Origin: Echinometra lucunter
Lineage: Eukaryota; Echinodermata; Echinoidea; Camarodonta; Echinometridae
DNA length: 64,000 bases
Reading direction: 5' to 3'
Assembly (NCBI GenBank): GCA_029962745.1
Contig: CM057171.1
Coordinates: 2,496,374-2,560,373 of the forward strand
Each line of letters begins with the position of its first letter. The stretch's first letter is position 1. A program made the position numbers and the translations under genes. This document shows, piece by piece, positions 34,081-46,451 of this stretch. A model generated the notes under the pieces. The model was not told the origin of the DNA, did no database searches, and saw only the letters and a list, made by a program, of their open reading frames with translations.

Positions 34081-35920
34081 ACATTTTCTACATTTTTTTT
34101 TTTTTTTTGCAAGGTGGTTTACAAAATATTGCGAAAGGAGTTAACATACGATTAAATTTTCGCCAAGTATTGTGCCATCTGGCATTTGAATTTCAACGAA
34201 AGTAACCTGCCATAAAGAAGTGTGTAGAAAGAAAAAAGTGTCATGTCATGCAGTATGTGCATGAAATATGTGCATGAAATGACAAATGAGAGTTTACTAG
34301 CCACTTCCACATGACATTTGACTCTGTTTGTTTGGCGCATTCCCACATTTTGTAACAAAGGTCAAAATCATGAAAAGGTAGAAAATCGTGATAACATATA
34401 TTTGTTTTCAAGAGAAGAGAAATGTTATAGATTCGATTTGATTTGATTATTTTTCTTCTGCCTTTATATTAGTACAACATTTAAAACAACATATATACAA
34501 ACAACAAAAAAGTATTTTTTGACAATGAATCATAAATAACACATTTTCTACATTTTTTTTTTTTTTTTGCAAGGTGGTTTACAAAATATTGCGAAAGGAG
34601 TGAACATACGATTACATTTTCGCCAAGTATTGTGCCATCTTGCATTTGAATTTCAACGAAAGTAACCTGCCATAAAGAAGTGAGTAGAAATTAAAAAAAA
34701 GTCTCATGTCATGCAGTATGTGCATGAAATATGTGCATGAAATAACAAATGAGAGTTTACTAGCCACTTCCACATGACATTTGACTCTGTTTGTTTGGCG
34801 CATTCCCACATTTTGTAAAAAAGGTCAAAATCATGAAAAGGTAGAAAATCGTGATAACATATATTTGTTTTCAAGAGAAGAGAAATGTTATAGATTCGAT
34901 TTGATTTGATTATTTTTCTTCTGCCTTTATATTAGTACAACATTTAAAACAACATATATACAAACAACAAAAAAGTATTTTTTGACAATGAATCATAAAT
35001 GAAACATTTTCTACATTTTTTTTTGCAAGGTGGTTTACAAAATATTGCGAAAGGAGTTAACATACGATTACATTTTCGCCAAGTATTGTGCCATCTTGCA
35101 TTTGAATTTCAACGAAAGTAACCTGCCATAAAGAAGTGAGTAGAAATTAAAAAAAATATGTCATGTCATGCAGTATGTGCATGAAATATGTGCATGAAAT
35201 AACAAATGAGAGTTTACTAGCCACTTCCACATGACATTTGACTCTGTTTGTTTGGCGCATTCCCACATTTTGTAACAAAGGTCAAAATCATGAAAAGGTA
35301 GAAAATCGTGATAACATATATTTGTTTTCAAGAGAAGAGAAATGTTATAGATTCGATTTGATTTGATTATTTTTCTTCTGCCTTTATATTAGTACAACAT
35401 TTAAAACAACATATATACAAACAACAAAAAAGTATTTTTTGACAATGAATCATAAATAAAACATTTTCTACATTTTTTTTTTTTTGCAAGGTGGTTTACA
35501 AAATATTGCGAAAGGAGTTAACATACGATTACATTTTCGCCAAGTATTGTGCCATCTTGCATTTGAATTTCAACGGAAGTAACCTGCCATAAAGAAGTGA
35601 GTAGAAATATAAAAAAAATGTGTCATGTCATGCAGTATGTGCATGAAATATGTGGATGAAATAACAAATGAGAGTTTACTAGCCACTTCCACATGACATT
35701 TGACTCTGTTTGTTTGGGGCATTCCCACATTTTGTAACAAAGGTCAAAATCATGAAAAGGTAGAAAATCGTGATAACATATATTTGTTTTCAAGAGAAGA
35801 GAAATGTTATAGATTCGATTTGATTTGATTATTTTTCTTATGCCTTTATATTAGTACAACATTTCAAACAGCATATATACAAACAACAAAAAAGTATTTT
35901 TTGACAATGAATCATAAATA
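34081..35920. repeat. tandem array, 4 copies of a unit of about 460 bp
   Basis: ACATTTTCTACATTTTTTTT starts each copy at 34081, 34541, about 35004 and 35461, followed by GCAAGGTGGTTTACAAAATA. Length differences come from the poly-T run. Each copy contains TTGACTCTGTTTGTTTGGCG and ends GACAATGAATCATAAAT. Copies are over 95% alike by eye. The short minus-strand frames in units 1 and 2 are not genes. Confidence 0.95.
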
Positions 35921-36439
35921 AAGGAGCACTCGTAACTGTCATTTATTGGACTAGAAATGTGGATTATTCATTTATTCATTTATTTATTTTGTCTTATTTA
36001 GTTCATACTGCAGGGTTTACCTGATTAACGTGTGAAACCATATTAAATGTATAATCTAATGTTTAAAAATTGTCCTTGCAATTTCGTAATAGTATAGGTT
36101 TTTCCGTCAATTTTCGTCACCTCTTCGTCCAATATTTTTAAAATGTGCGAATGCTTCTTTCAATGCCGATGAGTTCAATTTGATTATGGGGGGGGGGGGG
36201 GGGGAAGGGCATCATCAAAAGATAATTTCTGATCGGGATAATTTGCTCAATAATATGGGTTTTGGGATGAAAGTTCGGAAATGCTGTTCCTTTTCAATTT
36301 CTGGTGGCAAACCGGTTGTTGTGGAATTCTTTGCGGATAATGAACCTATTCGATCTATCCAAAACGACCCCATCAAGTTCTTCGGATCTCATATAGCTTT
36401 TCCCGCCCATTTTTGTCGTCTCCTCATTCCATTTCATCA
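35921..36439. other. no gene seen
   Basis: AT-rich, with a poly-G run at 36187-36202. A 149-aa frame starts here and runs into the inverted arm at 36440; it shows no motif. Confidence 0.5.
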
Positions 36440-37499
36440 ATTTTTCAGTTCAATTTCGTCCGCAAAAGCTTACTGCGTTCAAATCGTATGTTCCATTTCG
36501 TTAAAGTGCCATTCATATTCGTCTTTGGTCAACCGAATTCAAACATTCAGCGTTCAAATTCGTCAATTGTCACTGAAATTCGTCTCTGCCGCTAAGCTAG
36601 GAAGGAATGCTTGGATCAATTTTTTCTAGCAAATCTGTCGTTTTGTCATTTGAATTCCTCAAGTGTTATATTGGCCTTTAAATTGAGGGATTAAACAGGT
36701 CCCTGGTCATTTTTCTTTCTCGTGATGTAATTTGATTTATGATAGGCCCTACATTTCTATGAAAAATATAAATGATTATGTGGAATGTTACATCATTCAA
36801 AATGATTTCGTATGATACACCGCCCACACGCTATGTGGCTCGTGACAGGATCGTCGTCTGTCAGTCAATTTGACTACATCATTTACGAAAACGACGAAAA
36901 CGCCAAAAGACGAAACAGAGTTTACTGTCTCGTATCTAGCTACTGTGACCGACGAATCTGAATTACAATTGACGAAAATCACAAAGATGGAGACAACATT
37001 AGAAACTACTATGAATTGCGAATAATTACCAACTACGCCCTCCCATCCATGAGGTGTGCAATAACCTTTCACGTTCTCAACACTACTCACCTAATAGCTT
37101 TCGATACCCTTTTAGACAAATATCTTTTTTTTTAATGGCTGGGAGTGCCTCGGCGAGGAGCAAATAACGCCTTGATACAAGCCCCAGAAGGCCTTGATAT
37201 CCCAACATTTTCCGGATTGTATAGGATTTGTCATTGTCTATCGTACAGTGGATCGAGATTGATTGGTTAATCACGCCCTTGACCAACAATAATATTGTCA
37301 AAGGAAGGAAGATGGCCGCGAAAATCCTCCACAAGCAGTGATGCCCACAAACTCTGCAAAATTAGCGTACAGTGTAACTGGCAAAAAAATAAAGAAATGG
37401 TAAACAAAACCTAAGGGATCAAATAGCGAAAAATGGAGGAACAATGTAGAACCTCTCCTAATTCAGGGGGAATTCCTAAAAATTCTACATAATTGTGGA

Positions 37500-37800
37500 A
37501 AGGACAGATTTTTCTTGGAAATCAATAATCTTTCGTCTACCATTTGTGGTCCCAGAGTTTGCCGTAAATGCTTGTATTGATAGTATTCCCAGTAATAAGA
37601 ACTTTACCCTTGGGGCAGACGCATTAATGATAAGTGCACCTCGTGTCAAGCTAAAGGTACCCTCCATCACGTCCTCGAGCACTGAGAAAAGATGCTCGAT
37701 AGATATTCTTGGCGTCACAATAACGTGATTCTCAAACTCTTCAAACTCATGAAACAAGATAACGCCAACCAAAAGATGTACGGGTCTTCGCTGACTTAAA
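37500..37800 (+). pseudogene. LINE 3'-end remnant (Cys/His plus RYSWRHN motif)
   Basis: After one frameshift the plus strand reads IDSIPSNKNFTLG then NDKCTSCQAKGTLHHVLEH, a stop where the last Cys would be expected, and DRYSWRHNNVILKLF. The C-x2-C-x8-H pattern followed by RY-x-WRHN is a known C-terminal signature of some LINE-like retroelement polyproteins. It is broken by a stop and a frameshift. Confidence 0.65.
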
Positions 37801-38654
37801 TGACGTCAACATTAACGGGGGAACAGTTCCGCTACTTAGGCCTCATCCACGATATAGAAGTGGTTGGGTGGAAGCCAAAGCTCTCCCGTGGAATGCTGGG
37901 GTTATAAAAATGCCTCCTTGCTATAATAAAAGAGTGCAGGTACATGAGGAGGAAATATGCTTAGCTCAGAGATGACATTCTCCGATCAGTCCTGCTCAGA
38001 TCTTATGTCGTCTTCAATAGTATATCGGAGCCTTCATGGCAATCCTACCAATATGTTGAAACGTAAATCATATGGGTAAACGACAGAATTCCGCATCACG
38101 TTGATGTCAGCCCCATGTGTTTTTGTATGTATTAAACAAAGGCCCATAAAAAAGAGAGAGCTCGGAGTGACTACTGATTATGCCAGTACTGATAATGCAG
38201 AGTTGCTTAGCTTATCTCTTTGTATAATTTTGTCACTCCAATTATGTAACGTCCTTTGTTATTGCAGAAGTATATACACCATAATTATCAAATTTCATAT
38301 CAGTTTAACTTTTGTTAATTCGCTATATCACCACGATTACTGATCTATACAATACCAAATAATTACATATATGTGCCGAAATCTTGAAAAGAATTATGCA
38401 CGTATGAAACATATAAGAACGAATTCCTTACTGTATGATTCTTTTCAAGAAAACAGGAAAAAAAAGTTGATAGCAGATTTACATGTTGGCTAGGGAACAT
38501 GCACCAGATTCTCAGAGAATGTGAATTGACTATCGTAAATTCAATACGGATTTGGATAGTGACTATATAAATGTTAACGAACAAAACAAGTTGAGAACAT
38601 ATTAATTGTTAAAGCAGGATATTTAAACGGATAAATATATATTACATGTCATAA

Positions 38655-38895
38655 ACCGCAAACTACGAACAAAATATAAGTCGACTAAGAATTAGCTCCC
38701 ACAACCTACCAATAGAAACCGAAAGACATAGACGCCCAGTAAAAATTCCCTCACATCTACGAACATGTAATGTTTGTAATATGGGAAACGTGGGAGATGA
38801 ATTTCACATAATAATGGACTGTGCAAAATATAAAACAGAAAGAAAGACCCTCTTTGATAAAACAAATAAAATATCAGTAGCATTTAAAGATTAAA
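38655..38895 (+). pseudogene. LINE 3'-end remnant, second type (Cys/His motif)
   Basis: The plus strand reads SRLRISSHNLPIETERHRRP then LRTCNVCNMGNVGDEFHIIM, followed by DCAKYKTERKTLF and a stop after VAFKD. The C-x2-C-x8-H-x4-C motif after a basic segment is typical of LINE C-termini. Upstream RT motifs are not recognisable. Different in sequence from the remnant at 37500. Confidence 0.7.
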
Positions 38896-40382
38896 TCAAA
38901 GCAGAATAATTTGTAAGAGTTATGAAAATTAGAAGACGAATATATTATTGATATATTCTCAAAATATCCCACATTGGTCATAAACATAGGTGAATTCTGA
39001 AGGTATAATTAATTTTGTTTTGTTTTGTTTCTCAATGATATAGAATAGAACCACTTTATTGCATTGATTTTGTTTGTTATCCGTATGCAAATTTTATCAT
39101 AATTAATTTCATGATTTTTTTTCTTTTTTTCATATTGTTTTGTAAATACCATTCATGTGACATTATCATATCCGTATACTTAATTTCTTCACGTATGAAC
39201 TTTTTTCAAGCATCAGATAGCTAGTTTACTTTATGTTGCCCTTGTTATTTGGTTATTCTGGTCATGCCTTTTGAATATCACAGCCACACCGGTTCTCTTT
39301 TTGGTGCTATTTATTATTTAGTTTTTATGCCTCTGATATTCTGTTATGTTCGTTTATTATGCCATTTTGTTTGTTTATATCTTTAATTTCGAAAAAGGGA
39401 AATGAATATAGATTTCAACCTTTGTTAAATGGTATTCTTAATCAACAGCTACAATTACTATATGTTCTGCTTTTCTTTTGTTTTTATGTCTTGTCTACTT
39501 AACGTTATCTGCTAATGTCGATTTATATCAATAACTATATTCATCTTTATGTCTGCCTACCGCTACATCACATATCAATTTATTTCATCATCTGTCTAAA
39601 GGTTAAGGGAAGTATCTTTTTTTTTCTTAATATTACTGATATTTTCAGTCACGGTAATGAGCGGCCAGTTTTGACATGTTGGTGCCATATGTTTCTTGTA
39701 TTGATATTCTGTCTTTTATCTTCATATTTTGTTACGTACAAACTATGTCACCTTGCCTGAGGAACTTATACTTTCATCTGTTAGTAAACCTTGGTTCTGG
39801 GTTTTCTATGTATCTTCTTTATTTGCATGTTGATTTCTTTATATAATAAAGATGAAATAATAAAAAATTTGGTCGATCAATTCTGAAATATTGTCATTCA
39901 ATTTCAAGCTTTGTACATTTTCGTCAAAGGCTATTCAAACTGGTAGGTCACAGTAGCTGGGCACGAGACAGCAAAATCAATTTCGTCATTTGGCATTCAT
40001 TTTCGTCAAAGACTCATGCGAATTCGTCGCCCAGATAATAATACGGTCTACTGACTGACAACGATCCTGTCACAGAAACTAAAAATGGTTAAAGACTTGG
40101 TTAAACCCTTCATTTAAGGGTCCATATAACACTTGACGAATTCCAGTGATAAATTTGATCCAGCATTCCTTGGTCGCTAAGCGGCAGAAACAAATTTCAG
40201 TGACAAATGACGAATTTTAATGCTTGATTCTAAAGCATGGTTGACAAAGAACAAATATGAATGACATTTTAACGAAATTGAAGTTAGTATCTGAACCTCT
40301 TTAGCTTCTCAGGAAGAAAATGAAATGGAAATTTATGAAACTGAAAGAACCATTTCGGAAATTTTTGCAAAGGTTGAAAAAA

Positions 40383-40440
40383 TGTCTCCGCCGGGAATCG
40401 AACCCGGGCCTTTGGCTATGAACGCCAATGCCTTAACCAC
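40383..40440 (-). mobile_element. truncated tRNA-like sequence
   Basis: The minus strand reads AGTGGTTAAGGCATTGGCGT and on to CGGCGGAGAC, identical to the last three quarters of the tRNA-like gene at 40698 but without its first 13 bases. Both copies continue 3' into TTTTTCAACCTTTGCAAAA, so they are inverted relative to each other. Confidence 0.75.
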
Positions 40441-40697
40441 TTTATTCTCTCAATTGTCTCACATGTATTTATTTCCATGAGAGTTGCCAAAGCTGTTGTA
40501 TATGTTACCTGATCACAAAATGTTAATTATTCAAACATATACATGTATCCTAAAGCATTCGTTCGGATCCAGCCGAGGTGTGCAGCAGGTCATTGTTCGA
40601 AACTCATCTGCCACTAACAAAGGAATTATTTAGTGAGGGTCGAAGATTTGTCAGTCTGTCGGTTAAGCGAATTTGGAGTCGCCGAAATCACTGGCCC

Positions 40698-40769
40698 GTC
40701 TCCGTGGTCAAGTGGTTAAGGCATTGGCGTTCATAGCCAAAGGCCCGGGTTCGATTCCCGGCGGAGACA
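40698..40769 (+). tRNA. tRNA-like gene, anticodon UCA, probably SINE head or suppressor-like pseudo-tRNA
   Basis: 72 nt fold as a full cloverleaf: acceptor GTCTCCG/CGGAGAC (7 of 7 pairs), D arm GTC/GGC, anticodon stem TTGGC/GCCAA, loop GTTCATA, T arm CCGGG/CCCGG with loop TTCGATT, discriminator A. A box (TGGTCAAGTGG) and B box (GGTTCGATTCC) are intact. Loop counting gives UCA, which reads the UGA stop. It lacks the long variable arm of tRNA-Sec, and base 32 is an unusual G. The nearby inverted partial copy argues for a mobile tRNA-derived element over a working tRNA. Confidence 0.6.
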
Positions 40770-40835
40770 CTTTTTCAACCTTTGCAAAAGTTTCCAAAAT
40801 GGTAGGACAGCTCTGGGGAACTTCGATTCATGCTA

Positions 40836-41041
<206 letters not shown>

Positions 41042-41189
41042 AGAATCAGAGTTTGTAGTAGAATGCCATTAAAAATAAAATCATATATATATATAAAAAT
41101 CATAAAATAAATCATAAAATCATAAAATCATATATGAAAATGGCGGTTAATTAACGTTGTGTCCTTCACGCATCCTCGTGCAAAGGTTA

Positions 41190-41480
41190 CAGTTCGTTAT
41201 TCCGAAGGTTCTATAGTCCGAAAATAAAATAAGGTTCGTTGGTTCGTTAGTTATTTTCGGACCAACGAACCTTATTTCATTTTTGGATTGAGGAACCTTC
41301 GGAGTAACGGACCTTATATCATTTTGGGATTAACGAACCTTCGGAATAACGAACCTTATTTTGTTTTCGGACTAAGGAACCTTCGGAATAACGCCACAAA
41401 TGTTTGGATTAACGAAACCTTTTCCATTTTCGGACTTACAAACTTCTAGGTATACGCAATTTGCTTGTTTTGGAAAAACG
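41190..41480. repeat. degenerate repeat of GTTCGTTATTCCGAAGG words in both orientations
   Basis: CTTCGGAATAACGAACCTTA, GGACTAAGGAACCTTCGGAA and related words recur about every 30-60 bases on both strands, for example GTTCGTTATTCCGAAGGTTC at 41192. This gives a nest of small palindromes. No coding frame. Confidence 0.75.
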
Positions 41481-42098
41481 ACCGTTCGGAATAACGAAAA
41501 TCACCCCGTCCAAAGAAGACCTCTATTTTCAAATTAATCCTACAAGTACAACTTTGGCGTGCAAATTGGATCCCATCATTTGAGATCTTCAGGGAGCCTA
41601 GAGAAAAAATAACATGATATTTTATGGACTCAAGGATGATTTCAAAATGAAAATCTAAATTTTCCTATTTCTCAGATGAATTCTTAACAAAATGTTTTAA
41701 CTACTGGCATTATGAATGAACGTGTTACGATTTTTTCTGCCCTTTTAGGAATTAGGATGCTCGAAGTGTCCTTTTGACAACTGCAGATAAATTTGAATAA
41801 GTTTCACAAACATACTATCATGAACGGAAATGAATTTGAATTTGATACAAAAGAAAAATCCCTCGCTTATAGTTCTTAATCTTTTGAATTATTTCACACT
41901 TTTTAATGACCGAAGTTCCTGTAAAAGAGTTTTTATTTATGAAATTATCATAAAGTGAATGATTTTGTTTTTCAAATTGAATGACAAAAGGGCTTAATTG
42001 GCCATGAAAGATAATTACCTAATTTTTATTATGGGCGAATGTCAGTAAACTTGCATTTCGTCTACTTTTAGGTGTAAAGACTACCCGTGTAACCAACC
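41481..42098. other. upstream region of gene 2
   Basis: No gene or repeat seen. CTACTTTTAG/GTGTAAAG at 42063-42080, just before the start codon, could be the 3' splice site of a 5'-UTR intron. No TATA box is evident. Confidence 0.45.
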
Positions 42099-42924
42099 AT
42101 GAAGGCGTACACTCTCCTTGCAACCTCACTTCTGATTATCATGGTTTCAGGCCAGGACTTTCCTGAGCCATTCGACAACCCTGGAGAGATTATTCCCGAA
42201 ACTGGTCTCACAATACCATACCTGACCAACGCTGTTGGTGGCATTTGGCAGCAGGAGCGCGTCATTGATTCCATTGCCTATGGTTGCACCGATGTTCTTC
42301 CTTCGCTAGCCTCTATGATACCCGATATCGATCGTACAAGTGTTTACTGGGGTTCCATTTGTGATCAGATCAATGTTGCCGCGGATGATTTAGATGCCTT
42401 TGACGCAACAGGCTTCTGTACCAACATAGTCGATATGATCAATACTTTGGTATCTCCAGACACTTCCACGACTTATAACAGATATCGCAGGCAAGCAGAG
42501 TCATCAACCGATTACCCAGATTATCCACAACCTACGGGATATCCTGTATCCATTGAAGGTCCCTTGGGCATAATCGGAATCCTGACCAACGTCACCAGAG
42601 ACCTATATGGCATCGACATTAACATGATCATCAACGACCCCTCTACAATCTATTCAGTCTGCGTCAACGTCAAGGATAATTTCCTGCAACCATCGCTTCG
42701 GGATCTTATCTCTCAATTCGGGGCCGAGGTGATGACATATGTTCTACCAGTAGCAGTTCCAATCTGTCAAAACTGGGCTAGTTTCCTTGAGAGTGAAGGT
42801 ATCGATTCCTCTTCCCCCTACTATCCTATCATCCAAAGCGGTGCTCGTATCGCATCTCAGGCCGTAGGATACGACAGCAGAGAGGATCTTTGTCAAAATC
42901 TGGAGCAAGCAGTATCTGTGCAAG
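42099..42924 (+). CDS. gene 2 exon 1: signal peptide and unit A1
   Basis: ATG in good context (AACCAACC before it). Leader MKAYTLLATSLLIIMVSG. A1 carries LTNAVGGIWQQERVIDS, GCTDVLP, DLDAFDATGFC, RYRRQ, TNVTRDLYGIDINMIIND, VCVNVKDNFLQPSL, SPYYPIIQSG and GYDSREDLC. Donor CAAG/GTAAGT. It has a Tyr/Pro-rich insert after RYRR that gene 3 lacks. Confidence 0.9.
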
Positions 42925-45900
42925 GTAAGTTTTTATCTCTATTGAATGATACATATCTCGCTTAGCAAAAAAACTCCTTCATTGGTCGGCCTCGAACAGA
43001 CACGAGAAAGCACTATGTTTCATATCTTTGAAATCATAGATAATTAAAGTGGTAGTTCTTAAAAGGCAAGGCATTCGCAATACCACTGTCACTCTCTTCA
43101 AAGCAGAGCAATGAATCATCTGGTGCTTGTTGATTTTTAAGAGTTGTCATGAAGTACTCGGTGTAAAAATTTTTAAAAAACATTAACATTTGGCAATTCT
43201 ATTCCTTAACAATTCAAAAGTTTGAACTCCTGAAGATCCGAGGGATTTTATGGGAAAGGTTGAAAGATGTAAAATTTATTTCAATTTTGTAAATACTTTT
43301 TCATTAATATCGGTAAAAAAATCACAAAATAATGTAGCATCATTAATGAAGGGAAAATCGCAGAATCTAGATTTGACATCTTTCGACTTTGCATCGTGGA
43401 AACCTCAGTCTTTCACGCGTTTTAACATTTCAGTTATCAATGGTCCAGCATGTCCCCTTTGTTAACACCTAAGAATTCTTCCTCGATGTTTGTCTCTTGC
43501 AGGTGATAACAATGCAGCGAAGAGAACATTTTCCAGGAATGTCATCTCTAACATCTTCACTATTCTAGAGGAGGCGGATACGTGCTCTTCATTAGCTAAC
43601 GACGCAATCAGTGACGTCCTCGAACCCCTCACTGGAGTTGGAAACTCAGATCCTTTTGAAATTACGAACTCCGTGATTAATCAGTACACTGGCTTCAACG
43701 GAGGAGTTACTGGTGTTTGTAATGCCGTGGAGATTGCTTTCACGAGTAAATCTGGACATAAATTTTGATAAATATTAAATAAATGATTTGATAAACAAAT
43801 GAATTAATACAAGATAAATGAACAAATAGTTAAGAATCAAATAAACAAGAACGAAGGACAAAATATGATCTGTAAGTCATATGAATAAGAAAGCAAAACA
43901 ATTTTTCCCTATCCAACCAACAAGCAGAGAAAAATGGAAACGCTGTTAAAGTTTCTAGAGAACTAGAGAAATGTAGCTCATTCGTCGTAATTACTTTGAT
44001 ATTCTTATTTTCACTTTGCAATTGATGAAAATAATTATATGAAGAAAAATGTGTTGCCAATCCTGAATCCGATGACATTGGTTTTATATCTTTGCTGATC
44101 CCAGATGTTGTCGACCTACCGGACCCTGTTCCAATTCAGCTCATTCCTGGGTCGACTCTGACGGTAGAGTTCTTCATCAATGCTGTTGGAGGCATCTGGC
44201 GCCAGGACAGACTCATCGACTCACTGGCCTTCGTTTGCACGGACATCCTGCCCGATCTGGAATCGATGGTACCTGATTTCAAGTCTTTCGTTGAGGAGAC
44301 CTGGGACTACGGGCCAGTCTGTGACACGGTTCTCGAGGGAGCTCGCGACCTAGACGCTTTCGACGCAACAGGATTCTGTAACGACCTAACCACGATGATC
44401 AGCAACTTGATCTCCGGAAATCTTGGTGAAAGAATGCGCCGACAGGTAGATCCCGTTGGCATTACTAATGTCCTTGCGAAAATCGTCAAAGACCTCTACG
44501 GCATCGACATCAATGCCACGTCCACCATCTGCCCCAACGTTGGTCAGTTTCTCAGCAGGTCCATATCCGATATCGTGACTGAATTCTCTGCTGAGCTGAT
44601 GGTTGAGTATCTTCCTGTAGCAGCTCCCTTCTGCCAAGACTGGGAAGGTACACTTCTAGAGCTGGGGATAAATGCTTCTTCGCCGTATTACCAGATGATC
44701 CAGGATGCAGCGCGAATCGGATCACAGGTAGCTGGCTATGACAATAGGGAAAGTCTCTGCCAGGACATGAACCAAGTATTATCCGAACCAGGTGGGAAAT
44801 TTTCTTCTTTTTTTGAGAGGGGAGTTTATTGTTATTTTGTTGGGTTTTTCATTTTTTACCTGTCTGCTTATAATGCAAAGAGTAAAAACAAGCTTAACCT
44901 ACAGAAGTTGACCTTGTAGCAAGGATTTTTGTTTTCTTATGACCAATGCAACATCGTAAACGGGGGGGGGGGGGGGGGCTACATGTGAAACCTTTTTTTT
45001 CTGAATTTGGGCCTCTGTTTTTTTTTTTTTTTTTTTATCAAGTGTCTTTCCATATTTTCTTTTCGAATTTCAAGAATGGTTACGGTATAGATGACCATGA
45101 TATACGGTTTTGAGAGCTACAATGTCATACGAATGTAATGTTTCATGTGATTGTAAAATATTCAGGGCCTATGTTTTCTCCCATTTTTTTATTCATTCTT
45201 AGGAAAAAAAAAAATAAGAGCACCATGCCTGCCAAATGCATGTACATAGGCCTACATGTATATGTAGATATATAAATTATACTAACTGATCTACTGAAAT
45301 GGAAAATAATTTATGTTTCTCCATCAAAAAGTGTTTAGTTTTCAGTCCCGATTCGTGATCTTGCTCATGGCAGTGCTAATCAAATAGAAGCTTCTATTTT
45401 GTTTTGTTTTCTATACATTGATTATCTCGGTGCACTCTTTTAACGGATTTTTATCCGGCAATATTTTTCAAAATCACGATTCTTACACAGGGGAAGATAA
45501 CGAAGCGATAAGGACCTTTGCCAGGAACGTCATCGAGAGTTGTTTTGAGATCTACAAGGATGAGAACACGTGCTCTACCATTGCCAGTGACGTTATCAAT
45601 GACGTCATTGAACCAATCTTTCATGGAGCAGACCCAGAATTTCCGTTGTTAATCAGTGACTACACCATCTATCGTTACACTGGAATCAATGAAGGCGTCT
45701 ATGGCGTCTGCAGAGCCATAGAGACGGCTTTCACCCGTGAGTCTATCAGCCCCGTTTCATAAAACTTGTAACAACTGCAACATATATGACAAATTTGCTC
45801 TCAGCAAATCAGACGCAAGGATATCAGTAGCTTATAACAGCTGTTGCAACTTGTTATTGATAATGAGTTTTTTGAAACGGGGCGTAGAGATGCCGAGCGC

Positions 45901-46371
45901 TTAATTTTGCAATGCAAGAATGATAATTTTGATTAGGGGGAAGGGGCGGCCACCTCATTCCACTGCCCCCTGCCACCACTTGTACCCCGCCCCTATGTTG
46001 TCTCTAGTGATGGTGAAGAAGAAGAAGAAGAAGAAGAAGAAGAAGAAGAAGAAGAAGAAGAAGAAGAAGAAGAAAGAAGAAGAAGAAGAAGAAAATTGGG
46101 AAGAGAAGCAAGGATCATATAAATATGTAACGACCCTGTCTTATTAATCAAAACGTAAATAAACTTACCTGCGGGTCATGTTGCCACCCCACCCCCTATC
46201 AAAATACCCGGGATCGCCACTTACTTTGGATCCTGCTAACGATGAAAAAAAATAATTCAAATGGAATGTTTCACCGTTGCCTCTAGAAATCGCGGAACAG
46301 CCAGGAGATTCTCTTGACTCTCCATCTGAAGTTTGACGGTTAAAAGATCTCTGAGCAGTGCAAATGTCTGC

Positions 46372-46417
<46 letters not shown>

Positions 46418-46418
46418 A

Positions 46419-46451
<33 letters not shown>

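Larger units (their letters stand above)
36440..40300. mobile_element. 4-kb segment bounded by long inverted arms rich in TTCGTC
   Basis: Left arm about 36440-36990, right arm about 39900-40300, inverted. Matching landmarks: CTGCCGCTAAGC against GCTAAGCGGCAG; TCAAGTGTTATAT against ATATAACACTTGA; GTGACAGGATCGTCGTC against GACAACGATCCTGTCAC; TAGCTACTGTGACC against GGTCACAGTAGCTG. Both arms hold many GACGAAAA/TTCGTC words. The interior has no transposase that I recognise, only LINE remnants. It is probably a non-autonomous long-TIR element or two inverted repeat copies. Confidence 0.75.
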
